The notes: generated by a model from the sequence alone, not told the origin. Numbered from the stretch's first letter, positions 9,126 to 18,227 are shown. The stretch: 64,000 bases of DNA from JAVJRN01 sp040218415 (GCA_040218415.1 JAVJRN010000074.1:1-64000); one strand, 5' to 3'. Program-made: numbers and translations.

Positions 9126-10409
9126 ATGGACTATAATCAAGACCCAGAAGTACAGCCGATAAAGCAACGCTTTGGCATTATTGGTAATTCGAGCAAGCTG
9201 AATTATGCGATACGAGTAGCCATGCAAGTGGCTCCTACTGAAATGTCTGTCCTTATCAGCGGTGAAAGTGGTGCAGGAAAAGAATCATTTTCAAAAATTA
9301 TTCACAGTCTTTCATCCAAAAAACATGGGCAGTTCATCGCAATAAACTGTGGAGCTATTCCTGAAGGAACCATCGATTCCGAGCTTTTTGGGCATGAAAA
9401 AGGTGCATTTACAGGCGCCCACGAATCTCGAAAAGGATACTTCGAAGTGACGAATGGCGGCACTATATTCTTAGATGAAATAGGAGAAATGCCAGTAAAT
9501 ACCCAAGCAAGACTATTAAGAGTGCTTGAAAATGGAGAATTTATAAAAGTAGGCTCGTCAAAAGTACAAAAAACGGAAGTCCGAGTGATTGCTGCCACGA
9601 ACGTAAACCTTACCGACGCGATCCAAAAGGGAAAATTCAGAGAAGACCTTTATTATAGACTGAATACAGTGCCTATTTATGTACCCGCACTAAGAGAGCG
9701 TGACAAAGATGTCCTTTTACTGTTCAGAAAGTTTGCATCGGATTTTTCAGAAACCTACAGAACCAAACCTGTAAATCTGAATAGTGAAGCTTCAAACTTA
9801 CTCCTTGGTTACCCATTTCCTGGTAATATACGCCAGTTAAAAAATCTGGTAGAGCAAATGAGTGTGCTGGAAATGGATCGAAACATCAACGCCGAAACAC
9901 TTAAAAAATATCTTCCGGGTAAAATAAATTCTCTACCAGCACTTGTAAGTAAATCAAATAAAGAGGACAACTTCTCTGAAAGAGACATTCTTTATAAAGT
10001 GCTATTTGATCTAAAAAGTGATGTGGCTGAAATGAAGAATCTGGTGCATCAAATACTTCGTGATGATACAAGTAAGAGTGAAATTTTATCAGAGCATAAG
10101 CGTTTGTTTTCAGAGGTAGAAACCGACTCCTACGATATGGAAGATACAGTGAAAAAAGAAACTTCTTCTTTACAGCCTCTAAGGATAGAGCAAGGAAAAC
10201 AAGAAGAGGAAGATTACGAAGAAGTGGAAGATATCACCCATGAAACGGAAGAAGATTATTCACTATCGCTAGAGAAAAAGGAAAAGGAAATGATCATTAT
10301 GGCGTTGAAAAAGAATGGTAATAAAAGAAAATACGCCGCTAAAGATCTCGGAATTTCAGAAAGAACATTATATCGTAAGATTAAACAGTATGAACTGGAA
10401 AGTATCTAA
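9126..10409 (+). CDS. Sigma-54 interacting transcriptional activator without receiver domain
   Basis: 427 residues. The AAA+ sigma-54 activation domain starts almost at the N-terminus: Walker A 'GESGAGKES', the sigma-54 contact loop 'GAFTGA' in 'HEKGAFTGAHESRKG', Walker B 'GGTIFLDEIGEMP' and arginine-finger region 'REDLYYRLNTVPIYVP'. A Glu-rich linker (residues ~290-380) leads to a Fis-type helix-turn-helix 'KRKYAAKDLGISERTLYRKI'. There is no receiver, GAF or PAS domain, so its input signal is not obvious. It begins 2 bp after miaB and overlaps lptE. An sigma-54-like promoter lies ahead of groES 3.4 kb downstream; a link between the two is speculative. Confidence 0.95.
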   Translation: MDYNQDPEVQPIKQRFGIIGNSSKLNYAIRVAMQVAPTEMSVLISGESGAGKESFSKIIHSLSSKKHGQFIAINCGAIPEGTIDSELFGHEKGAFTGAHESRKGYFEVTNGGTIFLDEIGEMPVNTQARLLRVLENGEFIKVGSSKVQKTEVRVIAATNVNLTDAIQKGKFREDLYYRLNTVPIYVPALRERDKDVLLLFRKFASDFSETYRTKPVNLNSEASNLLLGYPFPGNIRQLKNLVEQMSVLEMDRNINAETLKKYLPGKINSLPALVSKSNKEDNFSERDILYKVLFDLKSDVAEMKNLVHQILRDDTSKSEILSEHKRLFSEVETDSYDMEDTVKKETSSLQPLRIEQGKQEEEDYEEVEDITHETEEDYSLSLEKKEKEMIIMALKKNGNKRKYAAKDLGISERTLYRKIKQYELESI

Positions 10410-10911
10410 TCTTTGTGTTGTACTCCTATTGCTTAGCCAAGGATGTGGCGTGTACAGTTTTACTGGTGCTAGTATATCGCCCAGTATCAAAACGATAAGT
10501 ATTGGCACGTTTTATAACAATGCCTCTTTAGGCCCTTCAAACATGACTGTACTTTTTACAGAAAGCATTAAGGACTATTATCAGCAAAATACCAGCTTAT
10601 CGCTAGTGGAAACAAATGGCGACCTTCAGTTTGAAGGATACATAAGCGATTATACGATAACCCCTGTTACAGCCAATGCCGCTGGTACAGATGGGCCTGA
10701 TTATGCTTCATTATCCCGAATAACGATTCGAGTATTTTGTTCGTATGTAAATACGCAGGATGATGAGTTTAATTTCGAAAAAACTTTTTCCTTTTTTCGA
10801 GACTTTGACCAGAACACAGAGGATCTAAGCAGCAACGAGGAAGCGTTTGTTGAGGAGATTTTTGATCAAATCATTTTAGATATATTCAATGCATCTGTGG
10901 CAAATTGGTAG
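10390..10911 (+). CDS. lptE: LptE-like LPS assembly lipoprotein
   Basis: 173 residues from ATG 10390, which overlaps the activator gene by 20 bp and yields a clean lipoprotein signal (MNWKVSNLCVVLLLLSQGC). The mature start 'GVYSFTGASISPSIKTISIGTFYNNA' is the characteristic LptE-like N-terminus of Bacteroidota, followed by an alpha/beta core with 'YISDYTITPV'. LptE plugs the LptD barrel and helps insert lipopolysaccharide in the outer leaflet. The longer in-frame start at 10315 was rejected because it lies inside the HTH coding region and hides the signal peptide. Confidence 0.88.
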   Translation: MNWKVSNLCVVLLLLSQGCGVYSFTGASISPSIKTISIGTFYNNASLGPSNMTVLFTESIKDYYQQNTSLSLVETNGDLQFEGYISDYTITPVTANAAGTDGPDYASLSRITIRVFCSYVNTQDDEFNFEKTFSFFRDFDQNTEDLSSNEEAFVEEIFDQIILDIFNASVANW

Positions 10912-10953
10912 TATTTAATTAATTTAGAACATCATCAAGCCTAATCTAATCCC

Positions 10954-12603
10954 GTGAACAAGCAGAAATTCGTAGATTTTCTAAGAAGACCGCATAATAT
11001 TTCAGACAAAGATCTGGAGGAAATTCAAAATACTGTAGAAGAATTTCCCTATTTCCAGTCAGCAAGAACGGTCATCGCCAAAGCCAGTAAGATAAAAGGT
11101 CTGCCTTCGGCGAAAGCTGAAATAACAAGAGCTTCAATATATGCGACGGATCGTGCGCACTTAAAAAAATATATCATCGGAGACCTCATTTTCCTTAAAC
11201 CGCTGGATGTTCACGACTCACACGAAGGGGAAAAGAAAAGTAAAAATATTGTCTCTGTTGACTCTGAAAGCACAAAAGGAGTCGAATCTCTAGAGAAGGA
11301 TCTAGCGGTAGCGCCCGATGAAAACCCATCTAAGGAATCTTACCAAAAAGATGCAACGCCAACATTATCAGCATCTCCAGATCAAGTGGAGACCGATAGC
11401 CCCACGATAGAAATAGAGGCGCATTCTAATAATAAAAGCGCCGTATCGGAACCTAGTGCTGAGAAAGCAACGGTACAAGAAACCAATATTGAATTTGAAG
11501 ATAACGTTAGTCATAATGAGCCACGCAATAAGTTCACTATTCCAGAAAAGCCAGAAAGCGATCTTGATCATTTGATAGAGAGTATCTTCTCGGATATCAA
11601 AGAATTAAAAACAAATAGGGCCCGATTTGAAGAGCTAGAGAAAAAAATTGAAGAGGAAGACGCTGTTAATGATGCAGTAGAAAAAGCCACTAAAAAGGCG
11701 CAAGAAAATTCAGACACCTCTCTCACTGAAGACACAAATAACCCAAAAGAAGAAACGGCTCAAAAAAAAAACGAGGAGCTAGAAATTAGCCCTTCTGATA
11801 TACCTTCGAATGAAGCAGCAGCAGAGGTTGAAAAAAAGGAAGAGCCAGCGCCCGAGAGTGAAATTGAATCGGCAGTAAGCGAAGAAACAAAACAGGAAGA
11901 ACCTTCAGCAAAAGATGTATCGGCAAAAGATGGAGTGGATCAAGAGGTTACTCGTGATGTAAGTGACAAATCAGAACCTGATGACCCTACTCCTCTTCCA
12001 AAAAGAATATTGACCAAGAAAAGGGCTGCAAAAAAAGTTGCTCCTAAAAAAATAGATACGAATACCACAATCTCCAATAAAAAAGTGGTGAAAGGAGAAA
12101 GTGCTATTGAGAAAGCCGCGGCGAAAATGAGAGCCTCTGGGAAAATAAAAGATCATCCCGCTCCACCAATTACAGATGCCCCAAAAGGTGATGCTAGCGT
12201 AAATAATACGCCTCCAGAAAAGATCATTAAAACATATATCAGAAAGAGGTCATCAGAAAGAGCTACAAAAAGCGAAAGTGACACTAGTTCAAATGAAAAG
12301 AGTGGAGGAAAAGATGATCAACCTGACCCTTCGGGTTATTCTGATCCTAATGAAATTATAGAAAACTTTATACAAACTCAGCCAAGTATTACGCCAAATA
12401 AAGATAATGAATCCATTAGTTTGGGAGACTTATCTGAATTGAGCACTGTCTTTAACCCAGAAGTAGCGTCGGAATATTTGGCAGAAATATTCTTAGAACA
12501 AGGCAAGGTGGATAAAGCAATTTTAATTTATGAACAACTAATTTTGAAATTCCCTGATAATTCGACTTACTTTGCGGACATTATTAAAAAATTGAAAGAC
12601 TAG
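10954..12603 (+). CDS. Charged linker protein with C-terminal tetratricopeptide repeat
   Basis: 549 residues with a GTG start at 10954. Three parts are visible: a conserved N-terminal ~80 residues ('FLRRPHNISDKDLEEIQ', 'EFPYFQSARTVIAKAS'); a long low-complexity middle rich in Glu, Lys, Ser and Pro (residues ~90-470), probably disordered; and a C-terminal TPR-like hairpin 'ASEYLAEIFLEQGKVDKAI'. The family is common in Bacteroidota next to lptE and secG. Its role is unknown; the position suggests a scaffold linked to envelope biogenesis or secretion, which is only inference. Confidence 0.8.
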   Translation: MNKQKFVDFLRRPHNISDKDLEEIQNTVEEFPYFQSARTVIAKASKIKGLPSAKAEITRASIYATDRAHLKKYIIGDLIFLKPLDVHDSHEGEKKSKNIVSVDSESTKGVESLEKDLAVAPDENPSKESYQKDATPTLSASPDQVETDSPTIEIEAHSNNKSAVSEPSAEKATVQETNIEFEDNVSHNEPRNKFTIPEKPESDLDHLIESIFSDIKELKTNRARFEELEKKIEEEDAVNDAVEKATKKAQENSDTSLTEDTNNPKEETAQKKNEELEISPSDIPSNEAAAEVEKKEEPAPESEIESAVSEETKQEEPSAKDVSAKDGVDQEVTRDVSDKSEPDDPTPLPKRILTKKRAAKKVAPKKIDTNTTISNKKVVKGESAIEKAAAKMRASGKIKDHPAPPITDAPKGDASVNNTPPEKIIKTYIRKRSSERATKSESDTSSNEKSGGKDDQPDPSGYSDPNEIIENFIQTQPSITPNKDNESISLGDLSELSTVFNPEVASEYLAEIFLEQGKVDKAILIYEQLILKFPDNSTYFADIIKKLKD

Positions 12604-12606
12604 AAG

Positions 12607-12972
12607 ATGTACACAGTAGTTGTTACCCTAATTATTATCACCGCCTTATTGTTAGTATTGGTTGTATTAGCACAAAACCCAAAAGGTGGCGGGTTATCTA
12701 GTCAATTTGGAGGATCTGGATCTGCTCAAGTCATGGGCGTTAAAAAAACGGGCGACATTCTTGAAAAGTTGACATGGGGATTTGCGATTGGCCTTTTAGC
12801 TTTGACATTATCAACCAATCTTTTGATTGATACAAATCAAAGTGACAGCATACTTTCACCAAATATTGAGAGCGCGCAGGATCAAGCAATTATTCCTTCT
12901 CAAAATATACAATCAGATGACAGTGGCTTAGATGATTTGGGTCTTGAAGAGTCGTCTGATTCATTGAATTAA
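12607..12972 (+). CDS. secG: Preprotein translocase subunit SecG
   Basis: 121 residues. The N-terminal half is classical SecG: membrane segment 'VVVTLIIITALLLVLVVLAQ', then 'NPKGGGLSSQFGGSG' loop and a second membrane segment 'WGFAIGLLALTLSTNLLI'. A hydrophilic acidic tail of ~40 residues follows, longer than in E. coli but usual in Bacteroidota. SecG joins SecYE in Sec-dependent export. It is the last gene of the miaB operon, 3 bp after the TPR protein, and overlaps the convergent hypothetical gene by 4 bp. Confidence 0.93.
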   Translation: MYTVVVTLIIITALLLVLVVLAQNPKGGGLSSQFGGSGSAQVMGVKKTGDILEKLTWGFAIGLLALTLSTNLLIDTNQSDSILSPNIESAQDQAIIPSQNIQSDDSGLDDLGLEESSDSLN

Positions 12973-13685
12973 GAATTTAAAGTTATACTTTCTATAAGCA
13001 GTCGTTTCGCTATCGGAACGACTGTTTCTATTTCAGGGAAATCCATTTTACAAGCCACCAAGTAGGTTGCTGGATTAGGCATATCGCTAAAGGTTCTGAC
13101 TAGATCTATTTTTATCGTTTCATAGCTCCGACTAAAATCAACAAAATCATCACTCACAAAAGTAGTGGCCATACTTCTATATTTCTCCTCTGAGTTTTCA
13201 AAAACAGAAACTCTATATCTATAAACCCGAACATCCCGCTTAGCATCTTGATTTAACAATAGATATCCTTCATTTTTATATAAAGGCATAAGACCCACAG
13301 GAGTAATTTCCATATTAGATTCCACAAACTCATATAGTTCCCTACCCTCACTAATCGTAGAATCAATTTGAGGAATCGCAAAGGCGATGATGCTTTCTAG
13401 TTCGTCCATCATCTCATCATTTTGAATCATTGTCTCGTAGGAAATTTTCAATTTCTCAAAATCAACTTTAGAGATCGACTTTGGGAAATTCTTGAATAGC
13501 AACTCCTTATTTTCTTTGATTTGTTGAAGGTTACGAAAATGAAACACCAAGTCTGCCAAAAAAGGATAGAGTTCGCTCAGTATGAAGTGCCTCCTAATAT
13601 GTTTCAAATAAGCAAGAAGAATATATTTCTTATATTCAAAGTCTACAATACCATTCGTTAACCAATCTTTTCCGAGCTCTTTCAT
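12969..13685 (-). CDS. Conserved hypothetical protein, Bacteroidota-type
   Basis: 238 residues, no signal peptide or membrane segment. The N-terminal part is helical ('FEYKKYILLAYLKHIRRHF', 'LYPFLADLVFHFRNLQQ') and the C-terminal half is beta-rich ('DVRVYRYRVSVFE', 'ATYLVACKMDFP'). I do not recognise a named domain. The gene converges on secG; the last 60 bp of its coding sequence contain the apparent transcription terminator of the secG operon (12999-13034). Its upstream region is shared with groES on the opposite strand. Confidence 0.75.
   Translation of the reverse strand: MKELGKDWLTNGIVDFEYKKYILLAYLKHIRRHFILSELYPFLADLVFHFRNLQQIKENKELLFKNFPKSISKVDFEKLKISYETMIQNDEMMDELESIIAFAIPQIDSTISEGRELYEFVESNMEITPVGLMPLYKNEGYLLLNQDAKRDVRVYRYRVSVFENSEEKYRSMATTFVSDDFVDFSRSYETIKIDLVRTFSDMPNPATYLVACKMDFPEIETVVPIAKRLLIESITLNS
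12999..13034 (+). terminator. Rho-independent terminator of the miaB-secG operon
   Basis: An 11-bp stem (CAGTCGTTTCG / CGGAACGACTG, one G-T pair) with a 4-nt loop CTAT is followed by a T-rich run. It ends transcription coming from secG. It lies inside the 3' coding end of the convergent gene. Confidence 0.75.
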
Positions 13686-13730
13686 AGGTCTGTTTTTATT
13701 GTTTTCTTAATTTAAAAAGGAACTTTTAAA

Positions 13731-13806
13731 ATGACAAGAAACAATGAATGATGTCATCGAAAATTAGAGTCTGAATTTTTGTCATGTCGCCATGTCAGAT
13801 TTGTCA
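13731..13806. repeat. Cluster of TGACA/TGTCA pentamers upstream of groES
   Basis: TGACA at 13732-13736 and TGTCA at 13752-13756, 13780-13784, 13793-13797 and 13802-13806, plus TGTCG at 13785-13789. The outer pair forms ATGACA/TGTCAT arms. The last copy lies about 12 bp before a -24/-12-like promoter, a suitable place for upstream activator sites. Function is inferred. Confidence 0.35.
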
Positions 13807-13817
13807 GTATTGTTTCA

Positions 13818-13834
13818 TTGGCACGTAAAATGCA
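13818..13834 (+). promoter_or_regulatory. Sigma-54-like -24/-12 promoter for groESL
   Basis: TTGGCACG-TAAA-ATGCA matches the consensus TGGCACG-N4-TTGC except one base. The diagnostic GG (13820-13821) and GC (13832-13833) are exactly 12 bp apart. A start near 13845 would give a ~45-nt leader to groES. No CIRCE element was found in this leader. A similar chance match occurs inside the first gene, so the call needs the context to be credible. Confidence 0.5.
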
Positions 13835-13889
13835 GACTCTATCCTCGAAGTAGTAATTTTTTAATACACTTAAAAACAACAATAAAACA

Positions 13890-14168
13890 ATGTCTAAAGT
13901 AAATTTCAAACCTTTAGCCGACAGAGTTCTGGTAGAACCAGCGGCCGCTGAAGAAAAAACAGCATCAGGAATTATCATTCCTGATACAGCTAAAGAGAAA
14001 CCTCAGAGAGGTGCTATAGTAGCAATTGGTACTGGTAAAAAAGATGAGCCTATCAATGTGAAAATAGGCGATCAAGTACTCTATGGTAAGTACGCTGGTA
14101 CGGAAATTACAATTGATGGTACAGAGTATTTGATCATGAAAGAAGCGGATATCTACGGTATCGTATAA
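13890..14168 (+). CDS. groES: Co-chaperonin GroES
   Basis: 92 residues. 'FKPLADRVLVEPAAAEEKTASGIIIPDTAKEKPQRG' pattern (parts: PLADRVLVEP, SGIIIPD, KPQRG) with the mobile loop, and 'VLYGKYAGTEITIDGTEYLIMKE' (parts: VLYGKYAGTEI) are standard GroES. It forms the heptameric lid on GroEL. groEL follows 50 bp downstream, so they form the usual operon. A sigma-54-like promoter and TGTCA boxes lie upstream in place of a CIRCE operator. Confidence 0.98.
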   Translation: MSKVNFKPLADRVLVEPAAAEEKTASGIIIPDTAKEKPQRGAIVAIGTGKKDEPINVKIGDQVLYGKYAGTEITIDGTEYLIMKEADIYGIV

Positions 14169-14218
14169 TCTCTCAAAATCAAGTTCAATTTTTACAACAA
14201 AATAAAATAGCTTAAAAA

Positions 14219-15853
14219 ATGGCAAAAGATATATTTTTCAATACCGACGCAAGAGATAGAATTAAAAGAGGTGTCGACATCTTGGCAGATGCAGTAAAAG
14301 TTACATTAGGACCAAAAGGTAGAAATGTAATTTTAGATAAAAAATTCGGTGCTCCAACCGTAACCAAAGATGGAGTTTCAGTAGCTAAAGAAATAGAGCT
14401 TTCTGATCCTGTAGAGAATATGGGTGCACAGTTAGTGAAAGAAGTTGCTTCAAAAACAGCAGATGATGCTGGTGATGGAACAACTACCGCAACCGTGCTT
14501 ACGCAAGCTATATTTGGACATGGAATCAAGAACGTCGCAGCTGGAGCCAATCCGATGGATCTTAAGAGAGGAATTGATAAAGCTGTCGCTTTAGTAGTTG
14601 AAAGTTTGAAAAAGCAATCAAAACAAATTTCAACCAACGACGAAATTTCACAAGTTGCTTCTGTTTCCGCTAATAACGACACTACAATCGGTTCAATGAT
14701 CGCAAATGCGATGGAAAAAGTGGGTAAGGATGGTGTAATCACTGTTGAAGAAGCAAAAGGAACAGAAACTGAAGTAAAAACTGTAGAAGGTATGCAATTT
14801 GACAGAGGCTATTTGTCTCCGTATTTTGTTACCAATACAGAGAAAATGGAAGCTGAACTTGAAAATCCATATATCTTAATATATGACAAGAAAATTTCTA
14901 ATATGAAGGAATTACTTCCTGTATTAGAAGCTACAGCTCAAACTGGTAAGCCTTTATTAATCATTGCAGAAGATGTAGATGGTGAAGCTTTAGCAACTTT
15001 GGTTGTTAACAAAATAAGAGGTGCGCTTAAAATTGCAGCTGTTAAAGCTCCAGGTTTTGGTGACAGAAGAAAAGCAATGTTGGAAGATCTTGCAATTCTT
15101 ACTGGTGGAACGGTAATTTCTGAAGAAAGAGGTTACAAACTAGAGAATGCAACGCTTGATTATTTAGGTACTGCTGAGAAGATCAATATTGATAAAGACA
15201 ATACCACTATCGTGAATGGCGCTGGGAAACCAGAGGATATCACGGGTAGAGTTAATCAAATTAAATCTCAGATCGAGAACACCACTTCTGATTACGACAA
15301 AGAAAAGTTGCAAGAGCGTTTGGCTAAGCTTTCAGGTGGCGTAGCTATTCTTTATATCGGTGCTGCTACTGAAGTAGAGATGAAAGAGAAAAAAGACAGA
15401 GTGGATGATGCACTACATGCTACAAGAGCAGCGGTACAAGAAGGTATTGTTGCGGGTGGTGGTGTAGCGCTAATCAGAGCACTTAGTGCTATCGAAAACC
15501 TAGAGTTAGATAATATTGATCAAACTACGGGTGCTAAAATAATCTATAATGCTATTCAAGCTCCATTAAGAACAATCGTGGCAAATGCTGGTGGTGAGCC
15601 TTCAGTTGTTGTCAACGCTGTTTTAGCCGGAAAAGACGATTATGGTTACAATGCTGCCAATGGAGAATATGTAAACATGTTCAAAGCAGGTATTATTGAT
15701 CCTACCAAAGTGACAAGATTGGCACTTGAAAATGCCGCTTCAATTGCTGCCTTGTTATTAACGACAGAAGCAGTTGTTGCAGACCAACCAGAGCCAGAAG
15801 GTGGTGCTCCTGCAATGCCAGGTGGCATGGGTGGTATGGGCGGAATGATGTAA
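14219..15853 (+). CDS. groEL: Chaperonin GroEL
   Basis: 544 residues, full length. N-terminal 'DARDRIKRGVDILADAVKVT', ATP-binding 'GPKGRNV' and 'DGTTTATVL', equatorial 'GVAILYIGAATEVEMKEKKD' (in part), and the C-terminal GGM repeat 'MPGGMGGMGGMM'. GroEL with GroES folds cytosolic proteins in an ATP-driven cage. It is followed by a clear Rho-independent terminator at 15880-15911, so groESL is a two-gene operon. Confidence 0.99.
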   Translation: MAKDIFFNTDARDRIKRGVDILADAVKVTLGPKGRNVILDKKFGAPTVTKDGVSVAKEIELSDPVENMGAQLVKEVASKTADDAGDGTTTATVLTQAIFGHGIKNVAAGANPMDLKRGIDKAVALVVESLKKQSKQISTNDEISQVASVSANNDTTIGSMIANAMEKVGKDGVITVEEAKGTETEVKTVEGMQFDRGYLSPYFVTNTEKMEAELENPYILIYDKKISNMKELLPVLEATAQTGKPLLIIAEDVDGEALATLVVNKIRGALKIAAVKAPGFGDRRKAMLEDLAILTGGTVISEERGYKLENATLDYLGTAEKINIDKDNTTIVNGAGKPEDITGRVNQIKSQIENTTSDYDKEKLQERLAKLSGGVAILYIGAATEVEMKEKKDRVDDALHATRAAVQEGIVAGGGVALIRALSAIENLELDNIDQTTGAKIIYNAIQAPLRTIVANAGGEPSVVVNAVLAGKDDYGYNAANGEYVNMFKAGIIDPTKVTRLALENAASIAALLLTTEAVVADQPEPEGGAPAMPGGMGGMGGMM

Positions 15854-15879
15854 TATCAAATACGCTTCAAATAAAGGAA

Positions 15880-15911
15880 AAGGACGTTCATTATGGACGT
15901 CCTTTTTTTAT
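15880..15911 (+). terminator. Terminator after groEL
   Basis: Stem AAGGACGT / ACGTCCTT with a 9-nt loop followed by seven T residues, 27 bp after the groEL stop. Confidence 0.85.
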
Positions 15912-15957
15912 GCCTTTTAAGCAGGTGCATTACACATTAAACCTTGATATTTGAAGT

Positions 15958-16626
15958 ATGAAGAGATTATCTATATTCATTTTTTCAATTTTCATGGTTA
16001 CCTATTCCTACACCCAAGGAGTTTCTTTTTCTTATCTAATCCCTAAAAAAGGAGAAATAGCAGCGCCAATTTCACCTTTCTCCATACGTGGAATCGGTAT
16101 TGGAAAAATAGTCGGAATTGAAACAGGAGGATCGTTGTATTTCATACCTGGTCTACCAGCAAAAGGCCTGCCCTTTGATTCAAACAAAGCCATCTTCGGC
16201 TCTCAATATGCCTTTCTTCTGCCTCTTCAAGCATTTCTAAATATCCCCATAAGTCGAGCGCGAATTAAATTTTTAGCTGGAGGATTTGGTTGGTACAATA
16301 TCAGTCCTAAAATTAACAATGGCAATTTGGATAAAGCACTGCGGCAGCATACTGGATGGGACGTCTTAACTAGCACTTACCAATTTGAAAATAATATCGG
16401 ATGGGGATTGATTGGTGGAATTGAGTTCGAATTTCAAATAACCAAAAATGCCGCACTATCTTTCCAAACTCAATATTTGAATGGTTATGTAAACGCGCCA
16501 ATGACAGGATCATATGCCGGTGGGAACATAGGTAATCCAATTAGCTCCGTTGATGTAGACTTCACTGAGGCCAAAGCCTCCATCGAAGGCTTAGAAATTT
16601 CAATAGGCGTGTCGTTGCTTAAATAA
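15958..16626 (+). CDS. Secreted/outer membrane beta-barrel-like protein of unknown function
   Basis: 222 residues with a Sec signal peptide (MKRLSIFIFSIFMVTYSYTQ). The mature part is rich in alternating hydrophobic strands and Gly/aromatic girdles ('FKFLAGGFGWYN', 'GWGLIGGIEFEFQITK', 'ALSFQTQYLNGYV', 'ISIGVSLLK'), suggesting an outer membrane barrel of about eight to ten strands. I do not recognise the family. It stands alone between the groEL terminator and the symporter gene. Confidence 0.7.
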   Translation: MKRLSIFIFSIFMVTYSYTQGVSFSYLIPKKGEIAAPISPFSIRGIGIGKIVGIETGGSLYFIPGLPAKGLPFDSNKAIFGSQYAFLLPLQAFLNIPISRARIKFLAGGFGWYNISPKINNGNLDKALRQHTGWDVLTSTYQFENNIGWGLIGGIEFEFQITKNAALSFQTQYLNGYVNAPMTGSYAGGNIGNPISSVDVDFTEAKASIEGLEISIGVSLLK

Positions 16627-16697
16627 TTGAGCTCTCATTTTTAAGCTTCCTATTTCCTCGTAGTTTAAATATCTTGTCGTTTCAAAAAACCGAACTT

Positions 16698-18197
16698 ATG
16701 ACCTATATAATTGTCACTCTCTGTTATATTCTTATTCTTGCTGGAATAATCATTTACAAAAGCCGATTTGTAAAAAGTGAAGAAGACTTTGTAGTTGCAG
16801 GCAGAAATGTGCCAGTATATCTTCTTGTAGGTACGCTTGTAACAACTTGGATAGGTTCTGGAAGTTTGTTTGGTACCGCAGGTTTAACCTTTCAAGTTGG
16901 TTTTTCTGAGCTATGGTTCTCTCTTGGTGCGTGGATTGGTATTCTGGCTGTCTATTTTATCGCTGCGAAGGTGAGGCGGATTTCGCAATTTACCTTGACT
17001 GATATTCTGGAAAAACGTTACTCACCACTCGCAAGGCTTTTAGGCACTATTACCATCATTATTGCCTATTTAATCATTGCCGGCTATCAGTTCAAAGGCG
17101 GTGGTCGATTTTTATCTATTTTGACAGAAGGAGGTATTAGTGTAGAACAAGGTACACTAATAACCTTTTTGGTGATTATCGCTTTCACGGCCTTGGCAGG
17201 AATGGTTTCAATAGTTTCTATCGATATTTTCAATGGTATTATAATGATCTTGGCTATAATCCTAGCTGTACCTTTTGCCATATCGGGATTTGGTGGATGG
17301 AGCAATGTAGTTTCCACCATCAATGAAGTGAGCCCTGACCATCTATCCATATTTGAAGGTCATGAACCGCAATGGTACATAGGCATTATGCTACCGACAC
17401 TTATTCTTCTATTAAGCGAAAGTAGCGTGTATCAAAAATTCTCATCTGCCAAGGATTCTAAGTCTGCAAAAAAAGCAGTCATGGGAATGTTTTTGGGTGT
17501 GGTACTCATAGAGTTTCTCATGTGCCTACTAGCGATCGTCGGGTTCGCTATTTACGCGCACGATCCACGCTTCTTTATGGCCGATGGCAGTATTAATGCA
17601 GCCATGTCTGAGGAAATAATTCTGCGTATAGGTTTTGAGCAACTACCTGTACTGGTAGGCTCCCTACTTTTTGCTGGCGGTGCTGCGATAATACTATCCA
17701 CAGGAAACACATTTCTAATGGTTACCTCCACCAATGTATCTAGAGATATTATTGAGAAATATTTCATTAAAGGCGCTTCGAATAAAACCAAGCTTATCAT
17801 ACAAAGAACGGCCATTGTTATTTTAGGCTTTATCGCCTATTTAATTATGACACAATTCGAGGAAATATTGGCGATGGCATTTATATCGTATACTATGATT
17901 GGCGCCTCGCTAGCCCCTGCCCTACTTGCTACTTTCTTTTGGAAAAGAGTAACTAAAGAAGGAGGAGTTGCATCTATTATCGCCGGAATGTCCACTGTCA
18001 TCATCATAGAAGTACTGAATAGAATTTACGAAAACAGCACACTCAATCTCGGGTTAATAAAATTCCCTTATGATTCTCAAATGATCGCCATTCCTGCACT
18101 TCTCACCTCTGTTCTTTCATTGGTAGTGGTTAGTCTGTTAACAAAGCCAACACCAAAGGAGATAGTTGATCCATTTTTTGAAGAACCTATTGATTAA
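16698..18197 (+). CDS. Sodium:solute symporter family (SSS) transporter
   Basis: 499 residues from ATG 16698 (a TTG at 16674 would add eight residues; the ATG places the first membrane segment at the N-terminus as usual). About thirteen membrane helices are visible. The signature 'EDFVVAGRNVPVYLLVGTLVTTWIGSGS' (parts: FVVAGRNVP, TTWIGSGS) and 'GGRFLSILTEGG' fit the SSS family with a LeuT fold, using the Na+ gradient for uptake. The substrate cannot be read from sequence; choline/proline/solute-type members are closest in pattern. No adjacent catabolic genes hint at it. Confidence 0.9.
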   Translation: MTYIIVTLCYILILAGIIIYKSRFVKSEEDFVVAGRNVPVYLLVGTLVTTWIGSGSLFGTAGLTFQVGFSELWFSLGAWIGILAVYFIAAKVRRISQFTLTDILEKRYSPLARLLGTITIIIAYLIIAGYQFKGGGRFLSILTEGGISVEQGTLITFLVIIAFTALAGMVSIVSIDIFNGIIMILAIILAVPFAISGFGGWSNVVSTINEVSPDHLSIFEGHEPQWYIGIMLPTLILLLSESSVYQKFSSAKDSKSAKKAVMGMFLGVVLIEFLMCLLAIVGFAIYAHDPRFFMADGSINAAMSEEIILRIGFEQLPVLVGSLLFAGGAAIILSTGNTFLMVTSTNVSRDIIEKYFIKGASNKTKLIIQRTAIVILGFIAYLIMTQFEEILAMAFISYTMIGASLAPALLATFFWKRVTKEGGVASIIAGMSTVIIIEVLNRIYENSTLNLGLIKFPYDSQMIAIPALLTSVLSLVVVSLLTKPTPKEIVDPFFEEPID

Positions 18198-18203
18198 TCA
18201 GTG

Positions 18204-18227
18204 ATAATAGCGTAATTTCGCTATTAT
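18204..18227. terminator. Hairpin downstream of the SSS symporter gene
   Basis: Perfect 9-bp stem ATAATAGCG / CGCTATTAT with loop TAATTT, 6 bp after the symporter stop. It lacks a T-tract on the plus strand, so it may be a weak terminator or mRNA 3' end stabiliser. Confidence 0.4.

Noticed and set aside
13686..13889. CIRCE operator upstream of groES
   Set aside because: No TTAGCACTC-N9-GAGTGCTAA-like inverted repeat is present.
14212..14742. 176-residue antisense ORF over groEL
   Set aside because: Shadow of the strongly conserved groEL frame; low-complexity Ser/Ala/Pro composition.
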